Below are positions 36,660 through 47,596 of a stretch of 64,000 bases of DNA, one piece after another (position 1 is the stretch's first letter; each line of letters opens with the position of its first letter). The stretch is from the NCBI RefSeq assembly GCF_029168945.1, contig NC_083604.1, positions 41,411,686 to 41,475,685 of the forward strand, given 5' to 3'. The notes below the pieces were generated by a model, which saw only the letters and a list, made by a program, of their open reading frames with translations, was not told the origin of the DNA and made no database searches. This stretch comes from Cannabis sativa (Eukaryota > Streptophyta > Magnoliopsida > Rosales > Cannabaceae). The position numbers and the translations under genes are program-made.

Positions 36660-37253
36660 CATTTCATCACCCTTCGTTGCTAAGCAAAATTCAGAGCAAA
36701 AAGAGAGAATTTTCTAGCTTCAAAGTTGCTGAAGAGCTTTCAGACGATTTCAGGCTTGCTTGAATCCGGACACTTGAATCTTTGAGTAAGTTTCTGACTC
36801 CCTTTATGTTTTCCTTTTGCATGCTTGTGCTTTTGAACGTATCTTTGTTGTAGAAAGAACACTGTAGGAAACCCTAGGGTTTGAAACTTCTGCGACTCTT
36901 CTTTTCCATGTCCTTGCGTTACCTTTCAGCCGTGAGGCTTACTTTAGAACTGCATTGCGTCTGTTTTTCACTCTACTTTCTTTAAGCTTCATGAACTTTT
37001 TTTCCCTAACTCAAGAAAAACTTTCTAACTTCTTGAGTTTAGACTTTTCTTCGAACATGGCTGTTCTTTAATCCGTTGGGTACTCCTGGTCGGCATATTT
37101 GCTTGTCTTTTCGCTTGATACTCCATCCAACACTCATCTTGCGTGTTGTCTTTTGTAGATGAACCCAGGTGAGTCTTGGGAGCCCGAGCATCAAATCGAC
37201 CAGGAACTGCTTCAACTTCTGCACGAAGTCCACCCTCGTCTTTGTGCTAATCA
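36660..37253 (+). pseudogene. 5' end of the gypsy antisense gene, truncated (G2 copy)
   Basis: A probable untranslated exon ends at 36785 with a good donor (TTTGA, then GTAAGT). The intron 36786-37158 ends in TTTTGTAG, and the next exon opens exactly with ATG at 37159 (MNPGESWEPEHQ). An internal CAG-GTGAGT could be an alternative donor. After about 31 codons the frame runs into the OE LTR at about 37253, so the gene is cut off. Together with the G1 copy (8977-11240) it shows that the gene has its own promoter, an intron in the 5'UTR and at least two further introns. Start and exon limits are inferred from splice-site patterns only. Confidence 0.6.
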
Positions 37254-38699
37254 TTCACTATGTATTTATAGCATTCCACTAGGGTTAGGTTTGAATTATT
37301 TGGCATTTAAAATAATGAAAATATCAGAGGGAAAGCCCTACAAAAGTGGCCGGCCATGCATAGTGGATTTGGGCCTCACTTTTTGCAATTTTGCAGTTTT
37401 ATCTTTTCTGCATCTTATTTTCTCAAAAACGCCAATTTTCAAATTCAACCATTTAAATGCCAATTCTAACTATTTAATAACTATAAATAATTATTAAATG
37501 ATATTGTCATTTATCATATTTATCAATTGAACCATACAAAGTATCATAATTAACAAATATGCCCCTAAAACTGTTTCTTTACAATTTCGCCCTTACTTAG
37601 TGAAAAATTCACAAATAGACATAGTCTAATTTGAGAATTATAATTGATTAATCAAAACCAAATATATGAGTCTTACAAGCAATATTATCTCAACTAGTGC
37701 GGGGACCATGGGTCTATATAACCGAGCTTCCAATAAGCAGATCAAGAATTTAGCACTAAAATTCACTAACTTATTAATTCTTCGTTGAATCCACGCATAG
37801 AACTTAGAATTGCACTCTCAGTATATAGAATGCTCTATATGTTCCACCATATAGACACATCATTAGTTATCCATTGTTATAATCCTAATTTGATCAATGA
37901 TCCTCTATATGAATGATCTACATTGTAAAGGGATTAGATTACCGTTACACCCTACAATGTAATTTATCCTTAAAACACTTAACCCCGTATAAATGATATT
38001 TCAGCTTATGTGAAATGAGATCTCCACCATTTATTTTCGTTTGGTCAAGCTCAAAGGAGATCATCCTTTACTTACAATTCGCCAGATAGAAGCTATAGAT
38101 TCCATGTTTATGATAGCGCTCCCACTCAATTGCACTACCGTGTTCCCAAAATGTACGTATCACCCTGACCCAAAAGTAGGATTAACTAACAAATCAAAGA
38201 ACACAAATAGCCTCTAGAGATCGAGCCTAATCATAATAGGATTAAGATCATTTGATCTAGGATCAACTAGGCGATATTGACTTGAATAGATATTACGGTA
38301 AGTTTAATAAATCTAAGTCAAAGTTCAATATCGGTCCCTTCTGATGCATACTCCATGCATCCAACCAGAGCTTTACTTTAACCAATGCTCTGGAAAGAAC
38401 ATAGCATTTCTCCAAATGCAAGTAAACTCTGTTGTAGATTATCATATCAGTAAAACCCTGTGTCTGATAAATCTAGGAAACTTTATTCACATAGTCATGT
38501 TTACTTTCCAATGTGTTGACAGCACAATAAACAGGATCAAGTATGTGAAAAGGGTTTCAGATGAATTCATACATTATGTACATATAATCATGAAATAAAT
38601 CATGTGAACCATGCAACATTAAATGTTATTTCAGATCTATATTAATAAGTAAATCTGATTATATTGAAATGAGTTTTATTTAGGGCATAAAACCCAACA
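37254..38699 (-). repeat. Truncated 3' LTR of OE
   Basis: It matches 58335-59778 of the 5' LTR closely by eye; the last 0.45 kb of the LTR is missing. The break lies within or next to TTCACTAT, shared by both partners. A TATA octamer is at 37263-37270 on the minus strand. The polypurine tract (minus strand AGTGCAAGTGGGAGTT) is at 38700-38715. Confidence 0.85.
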
Positions 38700-39109
38700 A
38701 ACTCCCACTTGCACTAATATAAAACAAAAAGTGCGTTTCAAATAATCTCAACACCTTGATATACAAATCAAGTGTAGTAGTAGTAAACTCCTCGTAATAG
38801 GATCTGGAAGGTTGAATTAAACACAACCTTTTCTCCACCATTACTCTTCCTTAATCACAAAATCATTGATAATGTGAAATTCCTCTCTATATGTCTACTC
38901 TCTTGGGATACTGGATTCTATACCTTTGGCAACTACTTCTTGGTTAATCAGGAAATTAACACTAGTAGTTAAGGCAATTTGGAATGGTGCCAAAGTTGTA
39001 GAGAACTTTTCTTAGACTGAATAAGTACCTTTCCTGCAACTTTAACATTCAGTCTCTCTCTGGTAGACCTAGAGACTTCAGATAGGTTTTTACACTTCTC
39101 CAAAATCAC
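38700..39109 (-). pseudogene. 3' end of degenerate OE pol (RNase H end)
   Basis: Nucleotide similarity to E1 41004-41400 is recognisable (for example the segment around TTGATAATGTGAAATTCCT), but no frame is open. The same sequence is present, inverted, at 61995-62400 in P. It breaks at the E1 target duplication TATTC (39110-39114) and continues at 49437. Confidence 0.75.
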
Positions 39110-39114
39110 TATTC

Positions 39115-41003
39115 TGTTGGAATTATTTTACCAGGATCTTAGATCTACTCACAAGTATGTTTATTAACACCCTAAATATGAACTTTCTAAAACGATGAAA
39201 TAAACACGTATAAAGTTTAAGAAACCTTACATTGGGTGCAGCGGAATTAAATGACTCCTTCCGTTCAGATCTCTAACCCTTGTATCCTTTCTGTAGCAGA
39301 GTATTATCAAGATCTGAACCTGGATCTCTTTCTCTGAATCTTTGATGCTGAAACTCCTTTGCTGATGATCTTTCTTCACGATCTTCCTCACTATGATTGA
39401 GGTATTGCTTGCTGTGTGTGGGCACTACTCTAATCACTAAGGTAATTTCGAAATATGAAGGAAGAAGAGAGACAGAGGGTGGTGGCCAAGGTAGAGAGAG
39501 AAAGGCTCAGTTTTTCTGATTCAGAAGTGTAATTTTCCCGAAGCCTTCACTACCTATTTATAGCATTCTACTAGGGTTAGGTTTGAATTATTTGGCATTA
39601 AAATTATGAAAATATCAGTTTAAAACGCCTACAAAAGTGGCTGGCCATAGCTTATTGGGTTTGGGCCTTGCTTTTTGCAATTTTGCAATTTTAACACTAT
39701 TGTATCTGATTTTCTCAAAAATGCCAATTTTCTAATTCAACCATTTAAATGCCAATTCTAACTATTTAATAACTATAAATAATTATTAAATAATATTGTC
39801 ATTTATCATATTTATTAATTGAACCATACAAAGTATCATAATTAACAAATATGCCCCTAACAACTCTTTCTTTACAATTTCGCCCTTACTTAGTGAAAAT
39901 TTGACAAATAGACATAGTCTAATTTGAGAATTATAATTGATTAATCAAAACCAATTACATGAGTCTTACAAACAATATTATCTCAACTAGTGCGGGGACC
40001 ATGGATCTATGTAACCGAGCTTCCAATAAGTAGATCAAGAATTTAGCACTAAAATTCACTAACTTATTAATTCTTCGTTGAATCCACGCATAGAACTTAG
40101 AATTGCACACTCAGTATATAGAATGCTCTATATGTTCCACCATATAGACGCATCATTAGTTATCCATTGTTATAATCCTAATGTGATCAATGATCCTCTA
40201 TATGAATGATCTACACTGTAAAGGAATTAGATTACCGTAACACCCTACTATGTATTTTATCCTTAAAACACTTGACCCCGTATAAATGATATTTCAGCTT
40301 ATGTGAAATGAGTACTCCACCATTTATGTTCGTTTGGTCAAGCTCGAAGGAGATCATCCTTTGCTTACTATTCGCCAGATAGAAGCTATAGATTCCATGT
40401 TTATGTTAGCGCTCCCACTCAGTTGCACTACCGTGTTCCCAAAATGTACGTATCACCCTGACCTAAAAGTAGGCTTGACTAACAAATCAAAGAACACGAA
40501 TAGCCTTTCAAGATTGAGCCTAATCATAACAGGGTTAAGAACATTTGATCTAGGATCAACTTGGCGATATTGACTTGAATAGATTTTACGGTAAGTTTAA
40601 TTAAATCTAAGTAAAAGTTCAATATTGGTCCCTTCCGATGCATACTCCATTCATCCAAACTGAGCTTTACTTTAACCAATGTTCTGGAAAGAACATAGCA
40701 TTTCTCCAAATGCAAGTAAGCTCTTGTTGTAGATTATCATATCAGTAAAACCCTTGTGTCTGATAAATCTAGGAAACATTATTCACATAGTCATATTTAC
40801 TTTCCAATGTGATGACAGCACAATAAATAGGATCAAGTATGTGAAAAGGGTTTAAGATGAATTTATAAATCAAATAGACAAGCAATTGATAAAGTGAACC
40901 AAAACATACACAAATGAATGAAAAATACTTCTGTTTCTTTATTGATGTTAAATAAAATTGATTACATTGAAATGGAGTTTTATTTAAGGCATAAAATCCA
41001 ACA
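39115..41003 (-). repeat. 3' LTR of E1
   Basis: Full length with TGTTGG/CCAACA ends and TATA octamer at 39555-39562 (minus strand). The polypurine tract (minus strand AGTGCAAGTGGGAGTT) is at 41004-41019. Confidence 0.95.
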
Positions 41004-41032
41004 AACTCCCACTTGCACTAATATAAAACTAA

Positions 41033-42529
41033 TTAGTACATATCAATTAATCCTAAATTCTGACGGTGCTTTTCAAAGGCTGTCACGGCTAGGACTTTTG
41101 TAAATGGATCAGCTAGGTTGTCCTCTGTGTCAACTTTCTCAACTAGTACATCCCCTCTTGCCACGTATTCTCTGATAATGTGATACTTCCTTTCAATGTG
41201 TTTGCTTCTCTTGTGGCTTCGAGGTTCTTTACTGTTTGTTATTGCTCCATTGTTATCACAAAGTAAGACCAGAGGCTTTTCCATTCCATGAACGACACCT
41301 ATACTGGTGAAGAACTTTCTTAGCCAGACAAGTTCTTTAGCAGCTTCGGCTGCAGCTATGTATTCAGCTTCCATAGTTGAGTCCGATATCGCGGTTTGTT
41401 TTGCACTTCTCCAAACCACTACTCCACCCCCAAGAGTGAACACCATCCCAGATGTAGATTTCCTGTCTTCAAGACTTGCCTGGAAATCTGAATCAGTGTA
41501 GCCTATGGGATTTAAAGCACCACCCTTGTAGACTAACACAAGATTCCTTGTACTCTTCAAGTATTTCAGAATATACTTAACTGCATTCCAATGTTCATGT
41601 CCTGGATTAGACTGATACCTGCTCACGATTCCAACTGCATAGCAGATGTCAGGTCTAGTGCATAGCATTGCATACATTAGACTCCCAACTGCAGAGGCAT
41701 AGGGAATTTTTGCCATGTCCTCTATCTCTTGAGGATCAGTCGGAAACTGTTCCTTAGATAGACGAATACCATATCTAGAAGGCATGTTTGCCCCATTGGT
41801 GTTGTTCATGGAGAATCTCTCTAAGACTTTGTCTATGTAGGTTGTTTGAGAGAGAGCAAGAGATCTGTTCTTCCGGTTTCTAATAATCTGAATACCAAGA
41901 ACATAGGCTGCTTCACCCAAATCTTTCATATCGAATTGAGTGTTGAGCCATTCCTTAATGTGAGTCATTTTCTTGATATTGTTTCCAATAATCAAAATGT
42001 CATCAACATAAAGGACCAGTATTACTACTATTTTGTCTTCCTTGAGTTGGTAAACACAAGGTTCATCTTCATTCTGAAGAAAGTCGTAGGTCTTGATGAT
42101 TTCATCAAACCTTTTGTTCCATGAGCGAGAAGCTTGCTTAAGTCCATAGATAGACCTGTTTAATTTGCAAACTTTCTTTTCCTGCCCAGGAAGAACATAA
42201 CCTTCTGGTTGCTCCATATAGATGGTTTCTTCAAGTACCCCATTAAGGAAGGCAGTCTTGACATCCATTTGCCAGATTTCATAATCGAAAGCAGCAGCTA
42301 TGGAGAGAAGAATTCGGATGGATTTGAGCATGGCAACAGGACTACAAGTTTCCTCATAGTCCACGCCTTCTCTTTGGGTATAACCCTTGGCTACAAGTCT
42401 AGCTTTAAAAGTTTCGACTTTGCCTCCAGCTCCTCTTTTCTTCTTGTAAACCCACTTGCATCCTATCGGATGATAGTCGTCAGGTGCGTTTACATATTCC
42501 CAGACTTTGTTCTTTTTCATGGAATCCAT
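41033..42529 (-). pseudogene. E1 pol: reverse transcriptase and RNase H part
   Basis: The open frame of 498 codons copies RNA into DNA (RT) and removes the RNA strand (RNase H) in the virus-like particle. RT motifs visible are MDVKTAFLNG (Asp 89), SIYGLKQASRSW and the catalytic YVDD at residues 174-177. RNase H shows GYTDSDFQ (Asp 346), STSGMVF and TMEAEYIA, and ends with LADPFTK. The motif RYQSNPGHEHWNAVKYILKYL is typical of copia RNase H linkers. It is the direct continuation, in the same frame, of the integrase part; only TAA at 42533-42535 and one codon separate them, where related elements have Gln. It stops at 41033, 29 bp before the 3' LTR. All catalytic residues look intact, but translation from gag would be interrupted. 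Confidence 0.93.
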
Positions 42530-42532
42530 TTC

Positions 42533-44095
42533 TTAATCCATGTTGGCCGACCATCGTTTCCGTTGTAGACTAGCCATTGCCTGTTTATAGGTTAATGGAT
42601 CGTCATCAATATCGTCACCTACAACCATATTGATTTCACCATCCAAGCCATAACGAGCAGGTTTTGTTGAAACCCTCCCACTACGACGAGGTGCGGTGAT
42701 CTTCTGAACAGAAACTTTAGTAGTAGATTTCTCAGTTTGTTCAACTGAGGGAGTGGGATTGTCTTCTTCACGAGTGGAAGAGGACGGAACATTGGAAGGA
42801 CTTATATCTGATAGCAATTCCTCTAGAACAACTTTACTTTTCGGTTTGTAGTCTTTAATATAGTTCTCTTCAAGGAAAGTAGCATTTGTAGAAACAAACA
42901 CTTTGTTATCCTTGTGACTATAAAATAGTCCACCCCTAGTCTCTTTAGAATTTCCGACAAACATGCATACTTCGGTACGTGATTCAAGTTTGCCTTCTTT
43001 CTTTCTTAAGACATGAGCAGGGCACCCCCAAATTCTGTAATGGCGTAAACTAGGTGTACGACCATTCCAAAGTTCGACGGGTGTCTTAGGGACTGCTTTA
43101 GATGGAACAACATTTAAAATGTCATTTGCCATCTGTATAACATATCCCCAAAAGGACGTAGACAGAGTTGAATAACTCAGCATAGACCTAACCATTTCCA
43201 AAAGAGTGTGATTTCTTCTTTCTGCAACTCCATTTTGTTGTGGAGTGCTTGGGGCAGTGTATTGGGATTCAATTCCAAGTTCAATTAAATGATCTTTGAA
43301 CTGCATATCCATATATTCTCCACCCCTATCAGTTCGCAAGATCTTTAATGATTTACCTAATTGGTTTTGGGCCAAAGCATGAAACTCCTGAAACTTTTCA
43401 AACGTTTCAGATTTCTTTTGCATTAGGTAAAGAAAACTATATCTAGAGAAATCGTCAGTGAAAGTGACAAAATACTCATAACCACCTCGGGCTTTGACAT
43501 TCAAAGGTCCGCAGACATCGGAATGCACTAACCCTAGAGGGATTTTGGCACCCTCTCCCTTCGCAGAGAAAGAACGTTTAGTCATTTTTCCTTCTAGGCA
43601 GGACTCGCATACTGGCAGTTCACCTAAGACGACATTTTTCAATGGACCGCCTTTGGTTAGCCTATTGAGTCTATCAAAGCCTATATGACCTAAACGTAAA
43701 TGCCATAGATATGTTTGATCATCATTATCAATCTCTTTTCTTTTGAGGTTTCTAGGTCTAGCTACATTGAAAAGTTCACTATTAAGTGAGATTTGTGTAT
43801 TCGGTCTTAAAACATAAAGCCCTTGTTCCATTGTAGCAACACATATTTGAAATCCATTACGAGAAATTGAACAATTTGTACTCGAAAAATTCAATATATA
43901 AGATTGTGTTTGCAAACATGAGACACTAATCAAGTTTCTACTAAAGTTTGGAATAAATAAAACATTTTCTAAAATTAAAAATCTTTGTTGAAACTTGATG
44001 CGGGCTTTTCCTCTAGCTTTGACCGATACTAATTCGCCATTGCCAACTTTAAGCTTTAACTCTCCTGGAAGCAGATTTTCCCAAGTTTCAAGCAA
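42533..44095 (-). pseudogene. E1 pol: protease end and integrase
   Basis: About 520 codons in one frame. The first 100 residues are the C-terminal half of protease. The HHCC zinc domain follows (His 132, His 137, Cys 163, Cys 166), then the integrase core with Asp 193 (HSDVCGPL), Asp 256 (LRTDRGGEY) and Glu 292 (GVAERRN), 35 residues apart as in D,D-35-E integrases. The tail contains the RRSGRVSTKPARY segment seen before RT in plant copia elements. Integrase joins the cDNA ends to the target, giving the 5-bp duplications seen here. The frame is cut off from gag-protease by TAG at 44096-44098 and from RT by TAA at 42533-42535. Confidence 0.93.
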
Positions 44096-44728
44096 CTACA
44101 GTGAAGAACATACATGGTTAGTAGACCCAGAATCAACAATCCAGACGGATTTGTCGTTCTCTAAAACACATGATTCAAAGACAAACGCATTACCTTCGTT
44201 TGAATTGTTTAGAAGCCTGGGACATCGTTCTTCATGATGTCCCTTTTCATTACAATTCGAACATAGAAGATTATGTCTGATAATTGTACTTGAAGAAGCA
44301 GCTTTGCTAGATCCTTCATACCTAGTCCTTTTCCTTCGATTATGAATTGCAAACCCAGGGGGACCCATTGCAATCAAATTCCGTTCATGGGCTCGTAATT
44401 CTGCTTTGAGCTTGTCCATGTCGGAAGAGTTAGAATTATTGATCATGTAAGAGATAACAAATTCATTATACTCCGGAGGAAGACTATTAAGGATGACTTG
44501 GACCCATTGTTCTCTTGATAAATCAATTCCTAGTAGATTTGCCTTTTGGAACTTCAGATTCATCATCAATAGGTGCGAATTTATGCAACTACCAGGATGC
44601 ATTTTCACATTATAGAGTTCTTTTGCTAAGATATTAACTAGGAGAGGATCGGAGTGAGGGTTATTCATAATGACACTACAACACATCAATAAAACAGAAG
44701 TAAGGTTTTGGTTCATAAATTCATACAC
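44096..44728 (-). pseudogene. E1 gag (N-terminally shortened) and protease start
   Basis: The frame of 210 codons has the C-terminal part of copia gag (QVILNSLPPEYNEFV), a zinc knuckle CSNCNEKGHHEERC (C-x2-C-x4-H-x4-C) and the start of the aspartic protease (VWIVDSGSTNHVC). Related gag proteins have over 100 more residues in front. Here the first Met-containing stretch (MYEFMNQNLTS) comes from leader-like sequence shared with OE and P, so the N-terminal gag half is missing. TAG at 44096-44098 ends the frame where the reading otherwise goes on into protease; Gln is the likely original residue. Confidence 0.85.
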
Positions 44729-45015
44729 AGTTCAGAAAATAACAAATAATCACATATGTTATAGAAATACTAAATCTAACATAGTTTATTTTCCAAGGTT
44801 TTTCAACAAACTGATACAGTGTCCCGTTTAGGCGAGAGTCAAAGCATCATCCATTGAATAGAGTTGTCAGCTCATCTAAAATGATAACCATTCTAGCAAC
44901 CTTTTATTCGATCAAGATTGGAATTCAGTGTTGTCTCGTTTAGGCGAGAGTTAAGGCAATTCTATCTTATGAGCTTCCACCATTGTTTCATAATTTGCAA
45001 GTCAAGTATGGTCGC

Positions 45016-45118
45016 CACCATTAGGGTGATCTATACCATACAAAACACTTGCAAACTACTTATCTTTCGAGATTAAACGGTGCGAAATTGCTAATGAACG
45101 TTCCTCCATTAGGGAGGA
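45016..45118 (-). other. Two stem-loops with the same loop and different stems in the E1 leader
   Basis: CACC-ATTAG-GGTG is at 45016-45028 and CCTCC-ATTAG-GGAGG at 45103-45117 (one more T-A pair outside). OE has AATCC-ATTAG-GGATT at 51630-51644, nearly extended by GTGAC/GTCAC. The loop is kept (CUAAU in the RNA sense) and the stems change on both sides together. Function unknown. Confidence 0.55.
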
Positions 45119-47206
45119 TTACTCACTAAAACAAACGCGGTGTAAAACCAACAATGGAGATCGAATGTCTCTTGATTAAAAGCTCATTATTAAAAAAAAT
45201 ATGTATTTTGTATAATCATTTTATTCGATATTATAATGATGAAAAATTACAAATTAAAGTCGGTTTAAATAAAAAATCAACTTTAATTAATTTTCAATTA
45301 TTATTTAATTCAAAAAATAAATTCGAATAAATATCGAACATGTTCCATATTATAATAATGAAAAATTACAAATCAAAGTTGGTTTAAATAAAAAATCAAC
45401 TTTAATTAAATTTCAATTATTATTTAAATTCAAAAATAAATTCGAATATTAAATGGAACAAATTTGAAAATATCTTGTTTAAGTTGTTTTAGAAGAATCT
45501 AAAAAAAAACTTAAATATCTTTCAAATCTGATTTAATTAAATAAAAATTAAGTTGTAACCACTTAATTTGAAAATATTCCATTTTAAGTTAATATTCGAA
45601 AAGATATTAACTTAAAAAATATTTAAAATATTCCATTTTAAGTTAATATTCGAAAAGATATTAACTTAAAAAAATATCTAAAGAATCTTAATAACCAATG
45701 CCTAAAATTGCTCAACTTAATTTTGAAATTTTAAATCCAAAAGATATTTAGATTTAAGTTGGTTAGTTGTAGATAACTAAATATTAACTTAAATAGGAAT
45801 ATTTAATGAAAAATTTAAATTAAGCTTCAGAAAGAATCTAGATAGTTATAATTCTATATTTAATTAAATACAAGAAAATACATATAGTTTAGCTTAGAAT
45901 TTAAAATTCTTTAAACTATGGTTTTCTTAAATTAATTTCAAAATAAATAAAATTAATTATGTTGCTAATCAATTTTATTAGGTTAAACTAGTATAATTAA
46001 CCTAGTACAGTTATTCAAATCAGCCAAATGGGCCTTCACAATTGGGGTGGTTCATGTGAGGGGGTACTTCAATATGTCGTACCCACTACTATGGCTCCCA
46101 ACTCTCACACAAGGCCCAAAAGAGAAGAATTTAACCTTAAAATGAACAACTGTTATTAATTGAACAGGCCCAAAACTAAATGGACCTAAATAAAATCTAT
46201 CAATGACTATGATATTTTATTTAGCAACAACAACCTATATGCATCGATAATGAAATTAAACACATAGGCTCACACAGGCACACTTTGGATGAGTCCTATC
46301 ATGTTGCTAGGTCATACACAGATGAAAGAAGATTGTAAATATACCTGTTACAAATTATTAACTTGACCAAGGGAGCCATGAGTTAAAATCAGATCATTGG
46401 ATCTGTCAACAAGTTAACCATGGCTATTTGCAATCAAGCAATAATAGGTTTTGAAAACTTACACACAAGCTAAAACACATACTCCTGCAACAAGGTTAGC
46501 TGGATAGTTGGATGTAGGATTTATTTAATTTTAAATTAAATAATTAATTTCGAAATAAATAGTTAATTAAATAAAAAAAAATATTTTCGAAAATTAAATA
46601 AAATTTGAAAAAAAAAATTCGAAATTTAAATTTAAAATTAAACCTACAATTTTGAAAAATTAGGTTTCAACCAACCTAAATATCATTTCAAAATTTTCTA
46701 ACTACTTTTAAAAATTAAATGTTATTTTATAAATAAAAATTAAATAAAAATTAAAAAAGATAAATGAATATCTTTTTCAGATTTTAAATGTAATTTAAAT
46801 AAATAAAATAACAAAAATTTAAAAGTTAGCAAAATATCTTACATCCTTTATAAAATTACATGATTATAGTTATCTTATTTTAAATTTAAATAAGGTCAAA
46901 TTATTTAAAAAAAAAAAATTAATTTAAAATATTTAAAATCTGACCTTAAATTTAAAAATAAGATAAGATATAATCAAATTTAAAAATAAGATAGATTATT
47001 AAGCAAAAAAGATAGATACTAACTATTTTTAAATTCAAATTACACTAATATCATGAATTAAATTTAAAAAAAATATTAAATTAATTCATTATGATAATTA
47101 GAATTGAATTAGGAATAGTAATAGTATAAATACAGTACTACACAAAAAATCGGAAGTTAATTCCATGAAAAAACGAAGAAAAACGGAAAAAATTGCAAGT
47201 TGTACG

Positions 47207-47230
47207 GACGGGATGCAGTGCATACCCGTC
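47207..47230 (-). other. Conserved leader hairpin, copy E1
   Basis: Arms GACGGG(T)ATGCA on the RNA strand pair around one base, with one unpaired nucleotide. Both arms differ from A1 in matching ways (GATGG/CCATC there, GACGGG/CCCGTC here), which is a compensatory change. Confidence 0.6.
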
Positions 47231-47326
47231 TGCGCGCGTATGCTAGGTGCTGGGCCGAGTTTGCTCGGCAGAATCATGTCGTGCATGATTTCTGCGCGCG
47301 CAGGTGGGTTTCAGCACAACCCCGTT
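47231..47326 (-). other. GC-rich hairpin island in the E1 leader
   Basis: CGCGCG runs at 47233-47238 and 47295-47301 border small stems such as CCGAG/CTCGG (near 47254-47269) and ATCATG/CATGAT (near 47273-47289). The interior does not align with A1 or OE. Confidence 0.55.
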
Positions 47327-47582
47327 TTTTTCGAATCTTCAAAAAATCTTAACTAATTCAAATTAAATCGAAATTGAGTTCTGTAAAAAAGTAACTTGCT
47401 TAATTTTTTCCATACTATCCAATAAAAATAATTCCAGAAACAGATATTCAATTATTTTTTACGAAAATTCACAAACATCAATCAATCATCAAATAACACT
47501 CAATACAACATGATACCATCCAAAAATAAAACAAACAATCGTTTTAAAGTCCAAATTTCTTGCAAGTAAATCAATTGCCATG

Positions 47583-47596
47583 GTTCTGAGGCCAAT
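47583..47596 (-). other. Primer-binding site of E1
   Basis: Two bases after the LTR the minus strand reads TGGCCTCAGAACCA. This is a diverged form of the initiator tRNA-Met site TGGTATCAGAGC. OE and A1 have TGGCC(T)TAGAGCC / TGGCCTCAGAGCC at the same place. Confidence 0.75.

Larger units (their letters stand above)
35662..37253 (-). mobile_element. Gypsy fragment G2 (3' LTR plus adjoining internal part)
   Basis: A 669-bp LTR (35662-36330; ends TGTTGACTTC and GGGATAACA) is followed by a polypurine tract with a long C run on the plus strand and by internal sequence homologous to G1 5664-8980. Unlike G1 it keeps the promoter and first exons of the antisense gene. The rest, including the 5' LTR, is missing: the sequence joins an OE LTR at about 37253. 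A possible target duplication on the left is TATTA; its partner is lost. Confidence 0.85.
44729..47582 (-). other. Leader of E1
   Basis: The long AT-rich untranslated leader (2.9 kb) is typical of BARE/Angela elements. It has no gene. It contains repeated CGTTTAGGCGAGAGT modules (about 44826 and 44939), two stem-loops with an identical ATTAG loop (45016-45028 and 45102-45118), a conserved block around 46030-46130 (GGCCCAAAAGAG), a GC-rich island (47231-47326) and the hairpin 47207-47230. Confidence 0.8.

Noticed and set aside
40334..40715. Similar short frames in several copia LTRs (also 48762-49143, 38344-38598, 59423-59677 and 62857-63072)
   Set aside because: They recur because the LTRs are copies; lengths vary and frames are broken in other copies.
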